DNA of 44,000 nt from Geopsychrobacter sp. Its GTDB lineage: Bacteria > Desulfobacterota > Desulfuromonadia > Desulfuromonadales > Geopsychrobacteraceae. Below are positions 34,153 to 43,914 of the stretch, piece by piece (the first letter of the stretch is position 1; each line of letters opens with the position of its first letter). The stretch lies in contig JAAXQE010000190.1 in NCBI GenBank assembly GCA_012974425.1, positions 1 to 44,000 of the forward strand. The letters run 5' to 3'. Under the pieces are notes generated by a model. The model saw only the letters and a program-made list of their open reading frames with translations, did not search any database and had not been told where the DNA came from. The translations under genes and the position numbers were made by a program.

Positions 34153-34506
34153 ATGGATCCAGAAGAAGTAGCACAGGCCCGCCTGCGGCTGATAGAGATG
34201 CGTGAAGAATTGCTTGATAAGGCCGAACGTGCCTATGCTGATTCGCAAACCCTCGGCAAGGATGGGGTGCCAGATATTGGTGACATGTCGTCCAACAGTT
34301 ATAATCAGGAGGTCTTGATGAGCCTGAGTAACGCTCAGCGGCGTGCTGCCGCTGACATCGATGCTGCTCTTGAGCGGATCGCTGGTGGCGTTTACGGTAT
34401 GTGTGCTCGCTGTGAGGAAGAAATCCCCCCGCGGCGCATGGAAGTTCGTCCGTTCTCACGTTATTGTGTAGAGTGTAAATCTGAAGTTGAGAAGTACGGC
34501 GAATAA
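34153..34506 (+). CDS. DksA/TraR-family zinc finger protein
   Basis: 117 residues. A predicted coiled coil precedes a four-cysteine zinc finger (CARC, CVEC) with the family's IPPRRMEVRPFSRYCVEC region. The coiled-coil tip reads DIGDMS rather than the DksA D-x-x-D-x-A, so activity at the polymerase secondary channel may differ from that of DksA at 20590-20946. It starts 30 bp after rlmH with GGGAGGG just upstream. Calling it dksA would be unsafe; it is a paralogue. Confidence 0.88.
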   Translation: MDPEEVAQARLRLIEMREELLDKAERAYADSQTLGKDGVPDIGDMSSNSYNQEVLMSLSNAQRRAAADIDAALERIAGGVYGMCARCEEEIPPRRMEVRPFSRYCVECKSEVEKYGE

Positions 34507-34628
34507 TTCGACTTCTCCGATGGCCGCCAGTGGCTCATCGTGACTGTAATTTATTTACCTGTTGTACGCACGCTTGCAATGGGACATCTGCCTGCCCTTA
34601 AAAAGAGGGCCGGCTCGGGGAGAAGGCC

Positions 34629-35996
34629 ATGATCGTTATTGCCCTGTTCATGTTCATTTTTGTCCTCTTTGCCCTCTTTTTCCTCTATTTCTGGGGAATC
34701 AACCCGGGGGACATGACGGTCTTCTTAGCCTCGGACCAGAGTTTTACCTTTCCCACTCCGATATTTCTGATTGCGGCTGTACTGCTCGGGCTGTTGTTGG
34801 GCAACGGGGTGCATATCCTCAGCCTCTTCGGTCGTTCGGTTGCCAGTTGGCGTGTTACGCGGCGGCAGAAACACAGCGATGAGACCCTCAGTATCTACCG
34901 TAAGGGGGTTGGTCGCCTCCTCTCCGGCGACCTTAAGAAAGCCCATAGCCTGTTGCAGAAGGCTCTGGATCGCGACCGCAAGCGGGTCGATATCCATCTG
35001 GCCCTGGCCAATGTCGCCGAGCAGGAGGGGAATAGCCAGCAGGCGATCGATCTGCTGCTTAAGGCCTCTGATCTTGAGCCGAAGAGTGTTGAAGTACTCT
35101 TCAAGCTGGCCTCGGTCTATCGGACAGCCGGACGCATTGATGATGCTATCGAGACCTACCGTAACCTCATCTCTATCGATGGCGAAAACCGCAAGGCGCT
35201 CAGGGCAGTGCGCGATATGCAGATTGAGCGGCAGGAATGGGATGATGCTCAGTCTCTCCAGAAAAGAATCATCAAGTCGGCTTCAGCTGGAAGTAAACTG
35301 ACTGCTGAGAACGAGTTGTTGCTTCAGCTTCGCTATGAACTTGCCCTGGCAGATCTCAAGCAGGGCGCGTCTGATCAGGCCATCCCCGTACTCGAGGAGC
35401 TGAGCCGAGAGGCTCAGGTTGCTACCCCGGCCCGGGTCTCCCTGGGGGATGCCCATATGCAAAAAGGGGATATCGGCAAGGCTGCCGAAGTTTTTCAGGC
35501 CGGTTATCTGGCCGAGAAACGGAGTGTCTTTTTGGCCCGTCTCGAAGATTGCTACATGCAGGCAGAAGATCCCTCCGGGCTGCTCAACTTTTATCGCAAG
35601 CAGTCGCTTGAAGATGGCAACGATCTGTTGCTGCGCCTCTATTTTGGTCGTTTCTGCCTGCGGATTGAGATGGTCGACGAAGCGATCAATCAGCTGCATG
35701 CCGTTGAGAGTTCTGGGGTCGATTTCCCGCAACTCCACCTGCTACTGGCTGAGGCCAACCGGCGTCGTCAGCAGATCGACGAGGCGATCAAGGAGTATCG
35801 TCTGGCGCTTAAGATCGATAACCATCTGAGCCTCGGTTTTGTTTGCGAAGAATGCGGCACCGCGAGCAGCAGCTGGCAGAGTCGCTGTGCTGATTGTGGT
35901 ACCTTTGACAGCTTGGTTCTCCCCGAGCGTCAGCAGATCCAGCAGGGTCGCCCGCAAATCCAGAAGGCGATACCACACGGACAGCGTGAGGTCTGA
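34629..35996 (+). CDS. LapA-LapB-like fusion: membrane-anchored TPR protein with C-terminal zinc ribbon
   Basis: 455 residues. Two N-terminal membrane helices (about 2-23 and 45-68) with a short loop between them resemble a LapA (DUF1049/YciS) domain. Residues 85-400 are a TPR superhelix (repeat starts near 86, 120, 154, 265). The C-terminus has a rubredoxin-like metal site C406/C409 and C420/C423 ([21 protein letters not shown]). Anchor, TPRs and rubredoxin-like site are the architecture of LapB/YciM, which tunes LPS synthesis through LpxC degradation; in E. coli lapA and lapB are separate neighbours. ATG start with GGGAGAAGG upstream. LapB family fairly sure, fusion inferred. Confidence 0.75.
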   Translation: MIVIALFMFIFVLFALFFLYFWGINPGDMTVFLASDQSFTFPTPIFLIAAVLLGLLLGNGVHILSLFGRSVASWRVTRRQKHSDETLSIYRKGVGRLLSGDLKKAHSLLQKALDRDRKRVDIHLALANVAEQEGNSQQAIDLLLKASDLEPKSVEVLFKLASVYRTAGRIDDAIETYRNLISIDGENRKALRAVRDMQIERQEWDDAQSLQKRIIKSASAGSKLTAENELLLQLRYELALADLKQGASDQAIPVLEELSREAQVATPARVSLGDAHMQKGDIGKAAEVFQAGYLAEKRSVFLARLEDCYMQAEDPSGLLNFYRKQSLEDGNDLLLRLYFGRFCLRIEMVDEAINQLHAVESSGVDFPQLHLLLAEANRRRQQIDEAIKEYRLALKIDNHLSLGFVCEECGTASSSWQSRCADCGTFDSLVLPERQQIQQGRPQIQKAIPHGQREV

Positions 35997-35998
35997 AC

Positions 35999-37522
35999 TT
36001 GACGACAAAACCTGTAGTCATGATGATCCTCGATGGTTGGGGTCTGAACGCTCGTTGTGAAGCCAACGCCGCCTGTCTTGCCGAGACGCCACATCTTGAT
36101 CGTCTCCAAAGTGATTATCCGACCAGCCAACTCGTGACTTCAGGGCTGGATGTCGGTCTCCCGGCAGGTCAGATGGGTAACTCGGAGGTTGGTCACCTGA
36201 ACATTGGCGCCGGACGGGTCGTCTATCAGGATCTGACCCGGATCAGTCGGGCGATTGATGAGGGTTCCTTCTTCGATAATCCGCAATTAGTTCAACTCTG
36301 CCGCCGCCTGGCTGCTTCTGGAGGCACCCTGCATTTGCTCGGGCTGCTCTCCGATGGTGGCGTCCACTCTCATAACAGTCACCTCTATGCTCTGTTACGC
36401 CTGGCGCGTCAGATCGGCGTCATCGATGTCTGTATTCACGCCATCCTGGATGGCCGAGATACCCCGCCGCGCAGTGGTGCCGGTTATCTGGCTGCGCTCG
36501 AAAGAGAGATTGTGACTGTTGGTGTCGGACGGATTGCAAGCCTAACCGGGCGCTACTGGACCATGGACCGTGATCAGCGCTGGGAGCGGGTTGAGCGTGG
36601 CTACCGGGCGCTGACCGAAGGGGTCGGCCAGGCCGCCACAAGCTCTGGCGAAGCGATTGCTGCGGCCTATGCGGCCGATCAGGGCGACGAGTTTGTGGAA
36701 CCCTGGGTGATTGATGGCGGCGCCGAGATCGCAGATGGCGATGGGGTGATCTTTTTCAATTTCCGCGCCGATCGGGCCCGGGAAATTACTCATGCCTTCA
36801 CCGCTAACGATTTCGATGCCTTCCCGCGGCCTAAGAAGATCTCTCTTGAGGGCTATGTCTGTTTGACCGAATATGACGAAACCTTCGGTCTGCCGGTCGC
36901 TTTTCAGCCTGAGCCTCTCACGCAAATCCTCGGCGAGGTGGTCGCAGCGGCTGGTCTGAAGCAGTTGCGGATTGCCGAAACCGAAAAATACGCACATGTG
37001 ACATTCTTCTTTAACGGCGGGGTCGAAAAGCCCTTCACTGGTGAAGATCGCGTCTTGATCCCCTCGCCCAGAGAGGTTGCCACCTACGACCTGAAGCCTG
37101 AGATGAGTGCTCTTGAGGTGACCGCAGAACTGGTGGCGCAGATCGACTCTGATACTTACGATCTGATCATCGTCAACTATGCCAATTGTGACATGGTCGG
37201 ACATACCGGTGATCTTGAAGCGGCAATCAAGGCGGTAGAGACTGTTGACCGCTGTGTCGGCCAGGTTGTCGAGCGGGTTCTGGCAAGGGGGGGCGCTTTG
37301 CTGATCAGTGCCGATCACGGCAACTGTGAGCAGATGCGCGACGCCAATGGTGGACCATTTACCGCTCACACCAGCAACCCGGTACCGCTGATCTTTGTCG
37401 ATCAACCGCGCAAGCGCAAGCTTAAGGCTGGGAACCTGGCCGACCTGGCACCGACTCTACTCGATCTGCTCGACCTGCCGGTTCCGCCGCAGATGACGGG
37501 CTCCAGCCTCCTGTCTGCATAA
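35999..37522 (+). CDS. gpmI: 2,3-bisphosphoglycerate-independent phosphoglycerate mutase
   Basis: 507 residues. It starts at a TTG (35999) with GAGGT six bases before it, two bases after the preceding stop. The alkaline phosphatase-like fold shows MMILDGWG near the N-terminus, the phospho-serine site [35 protein letters not shown] and ADHGNCEQM with Mn-binding residues. Glycolysis/gluconeogenesis: 3-PG to 2-PG. Confidence 0.97.
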   Translation: MTTKPVVMMILDGWGLNARCEANAACLAETPHLDRLQSDYPTSQLVTSGLDVGLPAGQMGNSEVGHLNIGAGRVVYQDLTRISRAIDEGSFFDNPQLVQLCRRLAASGGTLHLLGLLSDGGVHSHNSHLYALLRLARQIGVIDVCIHAILDGRDTPPRSGAGYLAALEREIVTVGVGRIASLTGRYWTMDRDQRWERVERGYRALTEGVGQAATSSGEAIAAAYAADQGDEFVEPWVIDGGAEIADGDGVIFFNFRADRAREITHAFTANDFDAFPRPKKISLEGYVCLTEYDETFGLPVAFQPEPLTQILGEVVAAAGLKQLRIAETEKYAHVTFFFNGGVEKPFTGEDRVLIPSPREVATYDLKPEMSALEVTAELVAQIDSDTYDLIIVNYANCDMVGHTGDLEAAIKAVETVDRCVGQVVERVLARGGALLISADHGNCEQMRDANGGPFTAHTSNPVPLIFVDQPRKRKLKAGNLADLAPTLLDLLDLPVPPQMTGSSLLSA

Positions 37523-37531
37523 GGGCTGAAG

Positions 37532-38275
37532 TTGCGCGGAGGGGGAAAAAAATGGGCAGGATGGCAGCTTGTCGGCTTGCTTGATCTGCTCTTTCCGCCA
37601 GCCTGCCCGGTCTGTCTTGGCCCCTTAGGGTCATCATCTCCGCCATCACCTCCTTTTTGTCCTCCCTGTTCCGCAGCAATAACTCCTCTGCCTTCCGGGC
37701 GCTGTAGTCGCTGTGCTCTGCCCTTTATCGCAACTGAAAGCAGCAGTCATCTTTGTGTCGATTGTAGTCGGCAAGAGCCTGAGTTTTCGATGGTTTACGC
37801 GGCAGGAGTCTACACCGGCACCCTGAAACAGGCTCTGCAACGCTTCAAGTATGCTGGTGTTGTCGATCTCGATCGTCCGCTGGCCAACCTGTTACATGCC
37901 GTGATTCCGACAGATATTGACGCTGAGGTTATCGTTCCGGTTCCCTTACACCTCTCCCGCCTCAGGGCTCGTGGCTATAATCAGGCGTTATTGCTGGCCC
38001 GGGTGTTGGCACGTGAATTGCTCATTCCTCTTGATTGTGCGATTCTGCAACGCACCGTAGATTCACACACACAGCAGGGGCTTAATGCCCGTCAGCGGTT
38101 GCATAACCTGCGCGACGTCTTTATTACTACGCGCGGGCTGGCAGGGGCACAGGTTCTGCTGATTGACGATGTAATGACTACCGGAGCAACGGTCGCCGCT
38201 TGTACTCGTGCCCTGTTGGACGCCGGGGCCAGCAGGGTCAAGATTGCAGTCATCGCCCGTGCACCTCGACACTGA
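37532..38275 (+). CDS. ComF family phosphoribosyltransferase-like protein
   Basis: 247 residues, probable TTG start at 37532 with AAGGG upstream. Two N-terminal CxxC pairs (CPVC, CPPC) and two more (CSRC, CVDC) form the double zinc finger of ComF/GntX. The C-terminal PRTase domain carries PVPLHLSRLRARGYNQA and the PRPP-binding loop VLLIDDVMTTGATV. The family is linked to DNA uptake/competence and recombination. It follows gpmI by nine bases. Confidence 0.9.
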   Translation: MRGGGKKWAGWQLVGLLDLLFPPACPVCLGPLGSSSPPSPPFCPPCSAAITPLPSGRCSRCALPFIATESSSHLCVDCSRQEPEFSMVYAAGVYTGTLKQALQRFKYAGVVDLDRPLANLLHAVIPTDIDAEVIVPVPLHLSRLRARGYNQALLLARVLARELLIPLDCAILQRTVDSHTQQGLNARQRLHNLRDVFITTRGLAGAQVLLIDDVMTTGATVAACTRALLDAGASRVKIAVIARAPRH

Positions 38276-38305
38276 ATGGTATGTTTTTTTGACAGGGAGG
38301 AATAG

Positions 38306-39772
38306 GTGGAGAGCCAATTAAATTCTTTTATCAGTGCCTATCCATTCGAAAAATTGATGAAGACCATCCCTACCGGTCTGTTGATGGTCAATACCGCGAT
38401 GGAGATCGTTTACTGGAATGATGAAGCCGAAAGAATTACCGGTTATCCGGCCAGTGAAATTGTCGGCAAGCACTGTTCCTTTCTGGAGGGGGTACCCTGC
38501 AACAAGCACTGTGGCCTGTTCGGGGTCAAAACTGCGAAGCCGATAACCGGGATTGGTTGTTCGGTTATTCATCGTGACGGGCAACGTGTCGAACTGAGTA
38601 AGAATATCGACCTGCTCTATGACGCTGATGGTCAAGTGATCGGTGGCATTGAAGCCTTTGTCGATATCACCCGGCTGAAAGAGTTGCAAGATAATCTGAA
38701 ACGCGAGGTCAGCAAGCGGACCGTTGAGCTCGAACATGAGCAGCGCAATTTAGGCGCAGTCCTCGATGGCATGACCGATCTGGCCTATATCTGTACCGAA
38801 GATTACGAAATCAGCTTCATGAACCGTGCGATGCTGGAACTCTTTGGTGAGGTCAGGGATCGCAAGTGCTATGAGGTGATGCATGGCCTGCCACGCATCT
38901 GTGATGATTGCCCGCTGCCAGAGATCAAGCTGGGGAATAACGTACGCCAGGAGAGGCGACTGCCCATTTCCGGCCGGACCTATGAGATTATCCACTCCCC
39001 CTTGGCGCAGACAGATGGAGGGGTGCGAAAGTTGGGGGTTTGTCGTGATATTACCGAGCGTTTACGCAACGAAACCGAATTGAAGCAGGCTAACGCCGAT
39101 CTCGATGCCTTTGTCGCCACGGTCTCGCATGACCTCCGTTCGCCACTGACTCCACTCATCGGATTCTCCGAATTTCTGCTTGAACAGTACAGCCCCACTC
39201 TCGATGAGACCGCCATCAGCTGTCTGCAGGAGATCGAATTGACCGGGCGCAAGATGCAGGTTCTGCTCGAAGATCTCCTGACCCTGGCGCGTGTCGGTCA
39301 GGTCCCCCGCCCCCTGACTCCGGTAGCGGTTTGTCGGGTGCTGGATGAGGTGCGCCAGGAGTTGGCCGTTCAGATTTTGCGCACTAAGGCCCGTATTGAG
39401 ATAGCCGATAATCTGCCAGCGCTCAAGGTGCCGGAGAGCCTGTTGGTCGATCTGTTTCGGAACCTGTTGCGCAATGCGCTGGCCTACGCCGTTGGCATGA
39501 ATCCACTCATAGAGATCAGCGGTGTCAGATTAGATGATCGCGTGCAATTCAAGGTGGTTGACCATGGCCCCGGTGTGCCCGATGCTGAAAAGAATAGAAT
39601 CTTTGAACCCTTTCAACGCGGTAGCGCTGGCGAACAGGTCTCTGGAACCGGAATCGGCTTAGCGACGGTGCGTAAAATTGTGCGGTTTTACGATGGACAG
39701 GTTCGGGTTACCGAAACCTACGGTGGCGGGGCAACCTTCCTTATCGATTTCTTTGGCGAAGCGCAGGGGTAG
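38306..39772 (+). CDS. Soluble histidine kinase with two cysteine-bearing PAS domains
   Basis: 488 residues; GTG start preceded by AGGGAGG. PAS1 (about 12-125) contains C57, C65 and C69 (HCSFLEGVPCNKHC); PAS2 (about 150-255) contains C188, C199 and C202 (CYEVMHGLPRICDDC). This cysteine spacing recurs in PAS kinases of anaerobic deltaproteobacteria and may sense redox state or metals. HisKA follows with H275 (TVSHDLRSPL), then HATPase_c with DHGPGV and GTGIGL. There is no membrane segment. It ends two bases before the next kinase, so it may be co-transcribed with the two-component pair. Confidence 0.9.
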   Translation: MESQLNSFISAYPFEKLMKTIPTGLLMVNTAMEIVYWNDEAERITGYPASEIVGKHCSFLEGVPCNKHCGLFGVKTAKPITGIGCSVIHRDGQRVELSKNIDLLYDADGQVIGGIEAFVDITRLKELQDNLKREVSKRTVELEHEQRNLGAVLDGMTDLAYICTEDYEISFMNRAMLELFGEVRDRKCYEVMHGLPRICDDCPLPEIKLGNNVRQERRLPISGRTYEIIHSPLAQTDGGVRKLGVCRDITERLRNETELKQANADLDAFVATVSHDLRSPLTPLIGFSEFLLEQYSPTLDETAISCLQEIELTGRKMQVLLEDLLTLARVGQVPRPLTPVAVCRVLDEVRQELAVQILRTKARIEIADNLPALKVPESLLVDLFRNLLRNALAYAVGMNPLIEISGVRLDDRVQFKVVDHGPGVPDAEKNRIFEPFQRGSAGEQVSGTGIGLATVRKIVRFYDGQVRVTETYGGGATFLIDFFGEAQG

Positions 39773-39774
39773 AG

Positions 39775-41502
39775 ATGTTCCCTTCTGCGCGCGGTAGTGC
39801 CGGACCTCCTCTCGCCCCACTGATAATCCTGCTCGCAAGTCTCCTGCTTGCTGGTCTTTTGGCGCTGAGCTCCTGGCGCAACTATCAACATGAAGAGAAC
39901 TTACGCGTGCGTTTTTTGCGGCAACAGGGGGAGACCCTGATCCGATCATTTGAGGCCGGTGCCCGGACCGGAATGATGATGCGGTGGCGGGAAGACGCTC
40001 TGCGCACCCTGGTCGAGGAGACGGTGCATGAAACTGCTGTCGCCTATATTGTGATCGTGGATCAGCAGGGGACCGTCATCGCCGCTGGCGGGTCCTGGGC
40101 TGAAGGGATGATTCTGCCGCTGGCCAGAGCGCTGGGTGCCGAAGATATGCTGGCACGTTCTACCAGCGATAGCTTGGGGGAGACGGTCTTCGAGGTGTCG
40201 GGCCAATTCCGGCCGCGCTGGGCAGGACGTCGATTGGCTGCAGGGATGAAACATCGTCATGCCAGGATGGGGGAGGCGGGGGAGGCAGAAGGCCCGGCAG
40301 CTGTACCCCAGGCGATATTTGTCGGTCTTTATACGGGAGAGTTTGAGCAGGCCCGCAGCGACAGCCTGCGCCAGAATCTGTTACTCGGCGGGCTGTTGCT
40401 GCTTGTCGGAACTGCCGGTTTCCATATGCTCTTTTTATCACAGCGCAATCGCATTAGCGGCGCAACCCTCGAAACCATGGAGATCTATGCCGCCAGTCTG
40501 ATCGATGGCATGCCCGCGGGATTGCTGGGGCTCGATCACACCCGGAAAGTCCATGCGGTGAACGCTCAAGCCCTTGCGATGCTCGAGTACAAGCGAAAGG
40601 ATGTGCTGGGACGAAGCCTGGCCGAACTGATGCCGGATGAACCGCGTCTAAGCGGGATGCTTGCAGCTGGAGACTTTATCGAACAATCCCTGGTCTGGCA
40701 GACGGCAACCGGCTTGCCGCTCCCGTTGAAAATCAGTGCCTCGCGGCTTATGCATAACAGCGGAGAACTGCTCGGTACGGTGCTGATTCTGCGGGATATG
40801 CGCGAACTTCAGGCGATGGAGGAGCAGCTCGAACGTTCGCGCCGCCATTCGGCACTCGGGGTCATGGCGGCCGGGGTCGCCCATGAGATTCGCAACCCGC
40901 TCGGGACCTTGCGCGGTTTTGCCCAGTATTTTCAGCGCAGCTCTCCCGATGAGCTGGCGCGTGATTATGCCGGTTTGATGATCAGTGAGGTTGATCGTTT
41001 GAACCGGGTTATCTCAGCGCTGCTGCAGTTTGCACGACCGCGCGAGGCTGAACTGGTGCCGCTTGAGTCAAGTCACCTCTGTGCAAGAGTGCGAGCCTTG
41101 ATGGGCGAAGAGGCCGGGACGGGTAAAATTGAACTGCTGATTGATTGCGATGAGGCTCCATTCTCTTTTTTGGGAGACTTCGACTTGCTGCTGCAGATGT
41201 TGCTCAATCTGCTCCAGAATGCCTTCGAGGCGAGCAGCGCCGGAGACCTGATCGAGCTGCGGCTCTCTGCCGCGGGGAGTATGCTTGTCATCGAGGTCAA
41301 GGATAGCGGTTGCGGGATAGAAGCTGAGGCGCGCGGCGCGATTTTCGATCCATTTTTCACTACACGCAAGACTGGGACCGGGCTCGGATTGGCGATCGTC
41401 AGTCAGGTTGTCGAGCAGCATCGCGGTGAGATTGCAGTCGAATCGCGCCCCGGGCAGGGGACCAGATTCATTATCAAACTACCCATTGCGGGGAATGTAT
41501 GA
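39775..41502 (+). CDS. Membrane sensor histidine kinase, ZraS/HydH-like
   Basis: 575 residues. TM1 about 15-34 and TM2 about 201-221 enclose a periplasmic domain of ~165 residues that includes a His/Met-rich segment (MKHRHARM at 158-165), possibly metal-binding. A cytoplasmic PAS (about 238-345), HisKA with H370 (GVAHEIRNPLGTLRGF) and HATPase_c (NLLQNAFEA, DSGCGI, FFTTRKTGTGLGL) follow. The architecture and partner match ZraS. It overlaps the response regulator by four bases (ATGA). Confidence 0.9.
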   Translation: MFPSARGSAGPPLAPLIILLASLLLAGLLALSSWRNYQHEENLRVRFLRQQGETLIRSFEAGARTGMMMRWREDALRTLVEETVHETAVAYIVIVDQQGTVIAAGGSWAEGMILPLARALGAEDMLARSTSDSLGETVFEVSGQFRPRWAGRRLAAGMKHRHARMGEAGEAEGPAAVPQAIFVGLYTGEFEQARSDSLRQNLLLGGLLLLVGTAGFHMLFLSQRNRISGATLETMEIYAASLIDGMPAGLLGLDHTRKVHAVNAQALAMLEYKRKDVLGRSLAELMPDEPRLSGMLAAGDFIEQSLVWQTATGLPLPLKISASRLMHNSGELLGTVLILRDMRELQAMEEQLERSRRHSALGVMAAGVAHEIRNPLGTLRGFAQYFQRSSPDELARDYAGLMISEVDRLNRVISALLQFARPREAELVPLESSHLCARVRALMGEEAGTGKIELLIDCDEAPFSFLGDFDLLLQMLLNLLQNAFEASSAGDLIELRLSAAGSMLVIEVKDSGCGIEAEARGAIFDPFFTTRKTGTGLGLAIVSQVVEQHRGEIAVESRPGQGTRFIIKLPIAGNV

Positions 41503-42860
41503 ACTTAAACACAGAAAAGATCCTTCTGGTTGATGATGACGCTGCGCATCGGACGATGCTCAGGCTGCACCTGGCAGAGGCAGGCTATAGCATCAGCGAA
41601 GCGGAAGATGGTGACATCGCTCTGGCCCTGCTCAAGCGGCAGTCCTTCGACCTGGTTCTGCTCGATATGCGCATGCAACGGCTGAATGGGCTTGAGGCCC
41701 TGGCCGCAATCGGTGAAGAGTACCCGCGCCTCCCAGTGATCATGCTGACCGCCTTTTCTTCGGTCGAAACCGCAGTCGAGGCGATGCGCCAGGGGGCGTT
41801 CGACTATCTGACCAAGCCGGTTGATATCGAGCAGCTGTTGCTGGTGGTGGAGCGTGCGTTGAGGAATCGACAGCTGGTCTCTCCGTCTGCCGAGCCGCCG
41901 GTTGCCGAACCGATAGCTATTGCGGGCTTTGTCGGAACCGGGGGGAGAATGCGCGAGTTGATGCGGACTCTGGGCCTGGTGGCGCCGACCGAAGCGACGG
42001 TATTGATACAGGGAGAATCTGGCACCGGCAAAGAGCTGATAGCAGATGCCGTGCATCGGAACAGCTTCAGGCGGAACGCTGCGTTGATCAAGTTAAACTG
42101 CGCCGCGCTGCACGAAAACCTGCTCGAAAGCGAACTCTTTGGCCATGAAAAGGGTGCTTTTACCGGGGCGGCCACCGAGCGACGGGGTCGCTTCGAACTG
42201 GCCGATAAGGGCACCCTGTTTCTGGATGAGATCGGTGATATGAGTCTCACCACCCAGGCCAAGGTCTTGCGCGTTATCCAGCAGGGTGAATTTGAGCGCT
42301 TGGGTGGCACCACCACCCTGAGGGTTGACGTGCGCATTATTGCCGCGACCCATCGTGATCTGCGCCGGATGGTTGATGAGGGGAGTTTTCGTCAGGATCT
42401 TTACTTCCGCCTGGCCGTCGTGCCCCTCGATCTGCCGGCGTTACGCGAGCGACCCGAGGATATCCCCGTGCTGGCCGAGTTTTTCGTCAAACGCTATGCC
42501 GAGCGCAACCGCAAGCAGATAAACAATCTGAACCCTGACGCATTGAATCAACTGGTGGCCTGGCACTGGCCGGGGAATATTCGTGAGCTTGAAAACTGCA
42601 TTGAGCGCGCGGTTATCCTCTGTCCCGGCGAACAGATCGGGCCCCAGGATCTGCCGGCGGCCCTGCGTGAGATCGAAGCAGAATCTATTGTTGTGCCCCT
42701 GACCGGGACCAGTCTCAAGGAGATGGAGCGCCAGCTGATTCTTAAGACCCTTGGGCAGACCGGTGGTAATCGAACCAAGGCGGCCGAACTCCTCGGGGTT
42801 ACCCGCCAGACCCTGCAGAATAAAGTCCGCGAATATGGACTCTTGCGTTCTGAGGGGTGA
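41499..42860 (+). CDS. Sigma-54-dependent response regulator, ZraR-like
   Basis: 453 residues. Receiver: DDD at 12-14, phospho-acceptor D56, K106. AAA+: Walker A GESGTGKE at 172-179, GAFTGA at 219-224, Walker B LFLDEIGD about 240-247, R-finger region FRQDLYFRL. Fis-type HTH near 420-446 (NRTKAAELLGVTRQTLQNKV). It is translationally coupled to the kinase. Its likely target is the -24/-12 promoter 0.5 kb downstream at 43331, before the ZraP-like gene. Confidence 0.93.
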   Translation: MNLNTEKILLVDDDAAHRTMLRLHLAEAGYSISEAEDGDIALALLKRQSFDLVLLDMRMQRLNGLEALAAIGEEYPRLPVIMLTAFSSVETAVEAMRQGAFDYLTKPVDIEQLLLVVERALRNRQLVSPSAEPPVAEPIAIAGFVGTGGRMRELMRTLGLVAPTEATVLIQGESGTGKELIADAVHRNSFRRNAALIKLNCAALHENLLESELFGHEKGAFTGAATERRGRFELADKGTLFLDEIGDMSLTTQAKVLRVIQQGEFERLGGTTTLRVDVRIIAATHRDLRRMVDEGSFRQDLYFRLAVVPLDLPALRERPEDIPVLAEFFVKRYAERNRKQINNLNPDALNQLVAWHWPGNIRELENCIERAVILCPGEQIGPQDLPAALREIEAESIVVPLTGTSLKEMERQLILKTLGQTGGNRTKAAELLGVTRQTLQNKVREYGLLRSEG

Positions 42861-42863
42861 GCA

Positions 42864-43193
42864 ATGGCCTACGCTGAAGATCTCGCCGCACGGATTCGCA
42901 TTCAGCTGATTGAACGAGAAAACTATGTTGAAAAAAAGATGTTTGGCGGCATCTGTTTCATGCTCCAGGGGAACATGGCCTGCGGCATCATCCATGATTA
43001 TTTGATCTCGCGGGTAGGACCTGGCGCCTATGCCGCAGCTCTTGAACAACCGCATGCCGCCATTTTTGATTTTACCGGTCGACCGATGCGTGGTTGGGTC
43101 CAAATTGCCCCGGCTGGAACCCGGAGTGCAACGGAATTGGCCGAATGGATCGAAAAGGGTGTTGCTTTTGCGCTCTCTCTGCCGCCTAAGTGA
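42864..43193 (+). CDS. TfoX/Sxy N-terminal domain protein
   Basis: 109 residues, beginning three bases after the response regulator stop. KKMFGGICFMLQGNMACGI and the following beta segment match the TfoX N-terminal domain; the C-terminal helical TfoX domain of competence regulators is missing. The ending (GWVQIAPAGTRSATELAEWIEKGVAFA) is usual for these short family members. Function unknown; co-transcribed with the kinase/regulator pair by position. Confidence 0.85.
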   Translation: MAYAEDLAARIRIQLIERENYVEKKMFGGICFMLQGNMACGIIHDYLISRVGPGAYAAALEQPHAAIFDFTGRPMRGWVQIAPAGTRSATELAEWIEKGVAFALSLPPK

Positions 43194-43330
43194 TCCTGGA
43201 TGATTTTTTGTCAGATTCCTTTCTGCGGCTGGCGGGTGCTGTAAATATATTTGACTATTCCATAGCGGGCAGACATTCTTCGTAGAAATAATCCAGCTAT
43301 AAAACAGTCACTTACAGGTGTTGCGTGAGT

Positions 43331-43347
43331 TTGGCAAGTTTGATGCT
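43331..43347 (+). promoter_or_regulatory. Sigma-54 (-24/-12) promoter of the ZraP-like gene
   Basis: TTGGCAAGTTTGATGCT has GG (43333-43334) and GC (43345-43346) exactly ten bases apart, TGGCA matches the -24 consensus and TGCT the end of the -12 consensus. The predicted start near 43358 gives a leader of about 55 nt. The interval 43194-43330 would hold enhancer sites; I could not pick one with confidence. Confidence 0.7.
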
Positions 43348-43363
43348 ATAGCAGACTGCTTGA

Positions 43364-43378
43364 AGACAGGACCTGTCT
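43364..43378. repeat. 15-bp palindrome in the ZraP-like leader
   Basis: AGACAGG-A-CCTGTCT, perfect arms of seven bases, just downstream of the predicted start and flanked by two CTATAGC copies (43346-43352 and 43376-43382). Confidence 0.5.
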
Positions 43379-43412
43379 ATAGCTCTGAACGATTTTGCCA
43401 AAGGAGATAGGA

Positions 43413-43895
43413 ATGAAAAAGCTAAACCTCGGAATGATGATGCTGGTTGCCATGTTGATTCTGGTCGGTACAGCCATGGCTCACCGTAACGGTGGCGGTA
43501 TGATGTCCGATTCTGCCGCCAGTGATGGCTATGGATTTTGTGATCGCTACGCGGACGTAGATCCTGACGAAGTGACGGCGATTACCGGCAAGTATGCCGC
43601 TCAATTTGATGCCCTGCAGGAAAAGCTGCAGGCCAAACGCGATGAGATGCATACGGCTCGTAGTCAGGATACCACCACGGTCGGTCAGCTGAATACTCTG
43701 CGCGCTGAAATGCAGGAGATCAAGCAGGAGCGTGCTGCGCTGGACGCTAAGGTCGATACCGAGCTGGGCGCGAAATTCGGCGTGCAGGCCACCGAGACTT
43801 ATTGCGGAAAGAGAAAAGGCCATCATGGCCAAGCAGGGATGATGGGTGGAGAATCTGCCAGCGGTAATTGTGGCGGCCGGGGTAATATGCACTGA
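43413..43895 (+). CDS. Secreted ZraP/CpxP-like periplasmic protein
   Basis: 160 residues from the ATG at 43413, preceded by AAGGAG; an upstream in-frame start at 43395 would put the binding site inside the gene. A signal peptide (KK, hydrophobic core, cleavage after AMA near residue 24) precedes a helical region (about 50-125; AAQFDALQEKLQAKRDEMHT and a second helix) like the CpxP/ZraP/Spy LTxxQ superfamily. The tails are rich in His, Met, Gly and Cys (GGGMM; KGHHGQAGMMGG; GRGNMH), suiting metal binding. By context it is the periplasmic partner of the upstream kinase/regulator pair. Confidence 0.75.
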   Translation: MKKLNLGMMMLVAMLILVGTAMAHRNGGGMMSDSAASDGYGFCDRYADVDPDEVTAITGKYAAQFDALQEKLQAKRDEMHTARSQDTTTVGQLNTLRAEMQEIKQERAALDAKVDTELGAKFGVQATETYCGKRKGHHGQAGMMGGESASGNCGGRGNMH

Positions 43896-43914
43896 AAAAG
43901 TATGCAAATTTGAT

